The notes beneath the pieces are model-generated. The model did not search any database, was not told the DNA's origin, and worked only from the letters and a program-made list of their open reading frames with translations. The translations under genes and the position numbers were made by a program. Positions 37,603-39,693 of a stretch of DNA of 39,693 bases are shown piece after piece (the first letter of the stretch is position 1; the number at the start of each line of letters is the position of its first letter). This stretch comes from Clostridiales bacterium UBA1728 (GTDB lineage Bacteria > Bacillota > Clostridia > Oscillospirales > Oscillospiraceae), in the NCBI GenBank assembly GCA_002315975.1, contig DCIK01000034.1, positions 6,624-46,316 on the forward strand, read 5' to 3'.

Positions 37603-39434
37603 TTTCTTGCACTTCCTCCCTTCAGAATGCCGCAGCCGTAGTGGTCGCAGCGCAGGCAGCGGGAGGCCTCGGCCTCCGCCTCCTCATGGGTAAGTCCGAT
37701 CTCGATGCCGTCAAAGTCCAGCTTCCGCAGGGGAGCGGGACGCAGACTGGTATTCACGCGGCCCCGCAGGGGCTTGTCCTCGCTCCGGGGGGCGGGAATA
37801 TCCACATCCACGCTGATGCGGTGGTCAAAGCCCAGAAATTCGTCGATGTTGGCGGCGGCGATCTTGCCGGAGGAGATGGCCTGAATGGCGCTGCCCGGCT
37901 TGGTGGCGCACTCGCCGCTGGCGAAGACCTTGCCGTTGCGCATGACCTGACCGTTGGGCATGGCCTGCAGCAGACCCCGGTTGATGGGCAGACCGGCCTT
38001 CTCAAACATTTCGGTCTCGGCCTTCTGCCCCACGGCCATGACGATGATGTCCACGTCCAGCCGCTCCTCGGGCAGCGAGGCATTGGTGGGCTTGGGACGG
38101 CCGCTGCTGTCGATGAGACCGGGAGTCTGGGGCTTGACCCAGAGCGCCACGGCCTTGCCGCTGTCGTCTGTCTCCACGCGCATGGGAGCCTTCAGGGTGA
38201 GAAGCTCCACGCCCTCGGCCAGAGCGCCCTCAATCTCGTCGCCCAGAGCGGTCATATCCTCTCTGCGGCGGCGATAGACGCAGTACACGCGCTCGGCCCC
38301 GAAGCGGACGGCGGAGCGGGCAGCGTCCATGGCTACGTTGCCGCCGCCGACCACGGCCACCTTCTTGCCCGTGAAGTCGGGGTTGCGCTCGGCACCGGCC
38401 TCCCGGAGCAGATACACGGCGCTCATGACGTTCTCGGCATCCTCGCCGGGAATGCCGCACTCGCTGGCCAGATGGGAGCCGGTGGCCATGAGGATGGCGT
38501 CAAAGTTTTTGTCCAGCTCCTCATAGGTGATCTCCTGCCCCAGAGACACGGCGGTATGTACCTCAATGCCCGTGGAGAGGATGTGGTCGATATCCTGATT
38601 CAGCAGCTCAAAGGGCAGCCGGTAGGCGGGGATGCCGTAGCGCAGCATACCGCCCAGCCGGTGACGGCGCTCATAGAGCGTCACGCTGTGACCCATGAGC
38701 CGCAGGTAATAGGCCGCAGTCAGACCGGAGGGGCCGCCGCCGATGACGGCAACCTTTTTCCCGGTGGAGACCTCGCCTGCGGGAGGAGGCACCACGCCGG
38801 CGTTTTCAATGGCGTAGCGCTTGAGACCGCGGATGTTCACGGCATCGTCCAGCACCCGGCGGCGGCAGTGATCCTCGCAGGGATGCTCGCACACCAGTGC
38901 GCAGACCGTGGGGAAGGGATTATCCTTGCGGATGAGCCGCACCGCGTCGGCGCAGCGACCCTCCCGCACCAGCGCCACATAGCCGGGCACATCCACATTG
39001 GCGGGGCAGAGCTCCACGCAGGGCACTGCGCCGGTGAAGAAGCCGGTCTTGCAGCGGCCGCTGCGGATATGGGATTCGTAGTCCTCCCGGAAGCCCCTGA
39101 GGGAGGAGAGAACGATATTGGCGGCATCATAGCCGATGGCGCAGTCAGCGCTGTCGTAGACGGCACGGGCGGTCTCCTCCAGATGCTCCAGCGTCTTCTC
39201 GTCGCCTTCACCCCGGAGAACCTCCTCGAGAAGGGCGGCCATCTGCTGAATACCCACGCGGCAGGGGACGCATTTTCCGCAGCTCTGAGCGCTGCAGAGG
39301 GAAAGAAAACCCTTGGCCATGTCCACGGGACAGGTTCCGGGAGGAGCCACCGCGATCCGGCGACCCAGATCTGCGTAGAGACCGTCGGCAATGCTCTGCT
39401 CCCGGCCCACGCTGCGTTTAACAAGTCTGCTCAT
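37596..39434 (-). CDS. Fused NuoF-tail / GltD-like flavoprotein, hydrogenase partner
   Basis: 612 aa. Residues 35-115 correspond to the C-terminal 4Fe-4S domain of NuoF/HydB (SCGKCVPCR at 51-59, C98) without the FMN/NADH-binding part. Residues 135-212 form a Fer4_20 iron-sulfur domain (CVELCPANVDVPGYV, VCEHPCEDHCRR). From 226 a glutamate-synthase-beta-like FAD/NAD(P) oxidoreductase follows, with FAD motif VIGGGPSGLTAAYYL, NAD(P) motif VVGGGNVAMDAARS (361-374) and YRRRREDM (387-394). A C-terminal CLRCDHYGCG cluster closes it. It would carry electrons between NAD(P)H and the hydrogenase. AAGGAG lies 8 bp before the ATG; first gene of the operon. Confidence 0.92.
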   Translation of the reverse strand: MSRLVKRSVGREQSIADGLYADLGRRIAVAPPGTCPVDMAKGFLSLCSAQSCGKCVPCRVGIQQMAALLEEVLRGEGDEKTLEHLEETARAVYDSADCAIGYDAANIVLSSLRGFREDYESHIRSGRCKTGFFTGAVPCVELCPANVDVPGYVALVREGRCADAVRLIRKDNPFPTVCALVCEHPCEDHCRRRVLDDAVNIRGLKRYAIENAGVVPPPAGEVSTGKKVAVIGGGPSGLTAAYYLRLMGHSVTLYERRHRLGGMLRYGIPAYRLPFELLNQDIDHILSTGIEVHTAVSLGQEITYEELDKNFDAILMATGSHLASECGIPGEDAENVMSAVYLLREAGAERNPDFTGKKVAVVGGGNVAMDAARSAVRFGAERVYCVYRRRREDMTALGDEIEGALAEGVELLTLKAPMRVETDDSGKAVALWVKPQTPGLIDSSGRPKPTNASLPEERLDVDIIVMAVGQKAETEMFEKAGLPINRGLLQAMPNGQVMRNGKVFASGECATKPGSAIQAISSGKIAAANIDEFLGFDHRISVDVDIPAPRSEDKPLRGRVNTSLRPAPLRKLDFDGIEIGLTHEEAEAEASRCLRCDHYGCGILKGGSARKW

Positions 39435-39487
39435 AGCTTCAACTCCTTCAGGGGAAACCCCTGTATTTTACACTTTACCAATTTACC

Positions 39488-39516
39488 AGTATACTGTAAA
39501 ACCCGCCTCTTGGCAA
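39488..39516 (-). promoter_or_regulatory. Promoter of the hydrogenase operon
   Basis: Minus strand TTGCCA (39511-39516), 17-bp spacer, TATACT (39488-39493). The transcribed leader contains a GGTAAATTGGTAAAG direct repeat and a GGGG-AAA-CCCC hairpin before the ribosome site. Confidence 0.78.
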
Positions 39517-39526
39517 GAGACGGGTT
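39500..39526. terminator. Hairpin overlapping the hydrogenase -35 element
   Basis: AACCCG/CGGGTT and CTCTT/AAGAG form an 11-bp stem with one mismatch and a GGC loop. On the minus strand TTTTA follows, so it may end an upstream transcript from beyond the window, or act as an operator on the -35 site. Confidence 0.5.
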
Positions 39527-39574
39527 CATAACATTTACGTTCGGGGTTATGCGCCGGGGACATGAAAAGCGGCT

Positions 39575-39693
39575 GCGTGTACCACGGCCTCCCAGCCGTG
39601 GGGATTTTTCAGCCCCCCATTCTTTCTTTTCTTGGTCTTGCCCAAGAAAAGAAAGAATGCGCCGCTGGCGGTGGAAGAAAGAAAAGAAAACGC
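39575..39693. repeat. Palindromic repeats at the window end
   Basis: A CCACGGC-CTCCCA-GCCGTGG module (39582-39601) is related to the GTAGGGCACGGCC family. An 18-bp perfect stem (39618-39635 with 39642-39659, CATTCTTTCTTTTCTTGG) follows, and then a GAAAGAAAAG motif is repeated at 39677. No gene is seen between the hydrogenase operon promoter and the window edge. Confidence 0.65.

Overview
The window looks like chromosomal DNA of an anaerobic, gut-type clostridium, most likely Oscillospirales/Ruminococcaceae-like. The grounds are a GC content of about 60% by eye, tRNAs with encoded CCA ends, consensus sigma-A promoters, strong AGGAGG-type ribosome sites, a clostridial Rnf complex, an M2-type [FeFe]-hydrogenase, a clostripain-family peptidase, AzlCD, a Gx/HepS-like membrane protein and many short palindromic intergenic repeats. 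No rRNA, prophage or CRISPR array is visible. The taxonomic placement is inference.

Layout. 0-0.4 kb: tRNA cluster (3' end of one tRNA, then Met-Glu-Val) with a perfect promoter and a UUCG-loop terminator. 0.5-4.9 kb: VOC protein, nitroreductase, and a 1012-aa secreted protein with BspA-like repeats and four tandem DUF4214-type segments. 5-8.5 kb: azlCD lying between two related MITE-like repeats, then an SPFH/triple-zinc-ribbon protein and a TSCPD-domain protein. 8.5-12.4 kb: RlmI-type methyltransferase, EamA-like half transporter, TypA/BipA. 12.4-17.1 kb: a tightly coupled minus-strand operon (polyprenyl sugar-phosphate transferase, glycosyltransferase, SanA/YdcF-like membrane protein, RmuC), divergent from galE. 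18.4-21.1 kb: two overlapping FAD-dependent oxidoreductase genes. 21.2-27.2 kb, accessory in character: tRNA-Gln, a 634-aa protein that I read as an undescribed Ser-Asp-His hydrolase, a membrane-anchored C11 peptidase, a HEPN/MNT toxin-antitoxin pair and an unknown 113-aa protein. 27.4-34.2 kb: an Rnf operon in the unusual order G-C-D-E-A-B, followed by apbE, a NusG-II-domain gene and a HepS-like gene. 34.4-35.4 kb: a GNAT acetyltransferase, then an IS200 remnant fused to a 25-bp palindrome. 35.4-39.4 kb: a fused NuoF-tail/GltD-like flavoprotein, an [FeFe]-hydrogenase and an ECF-S-like membrane protein in one operon.

How it fits together. The right third is an energy module. Rnf couples ferredoxin oxidation and NAD reduction to an ion gradient, ApbE supplies the covalent FMN of RnfG and RnfD, and the hydrogenase with its pyridine-nucleotide flavoprotein handles reducing equivalents as H2. 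The 13.9-18.3 kb region serves surface polysaccharide synthesis. The best candidates for something undescribed are the 634-aa hydrolase, the fused hydrogenase partner, the interleaved operator-like repeats at 1582-1629 and the dispersed palindrome families. All functional statements rest on reading motifs by eye; no database search was possible.
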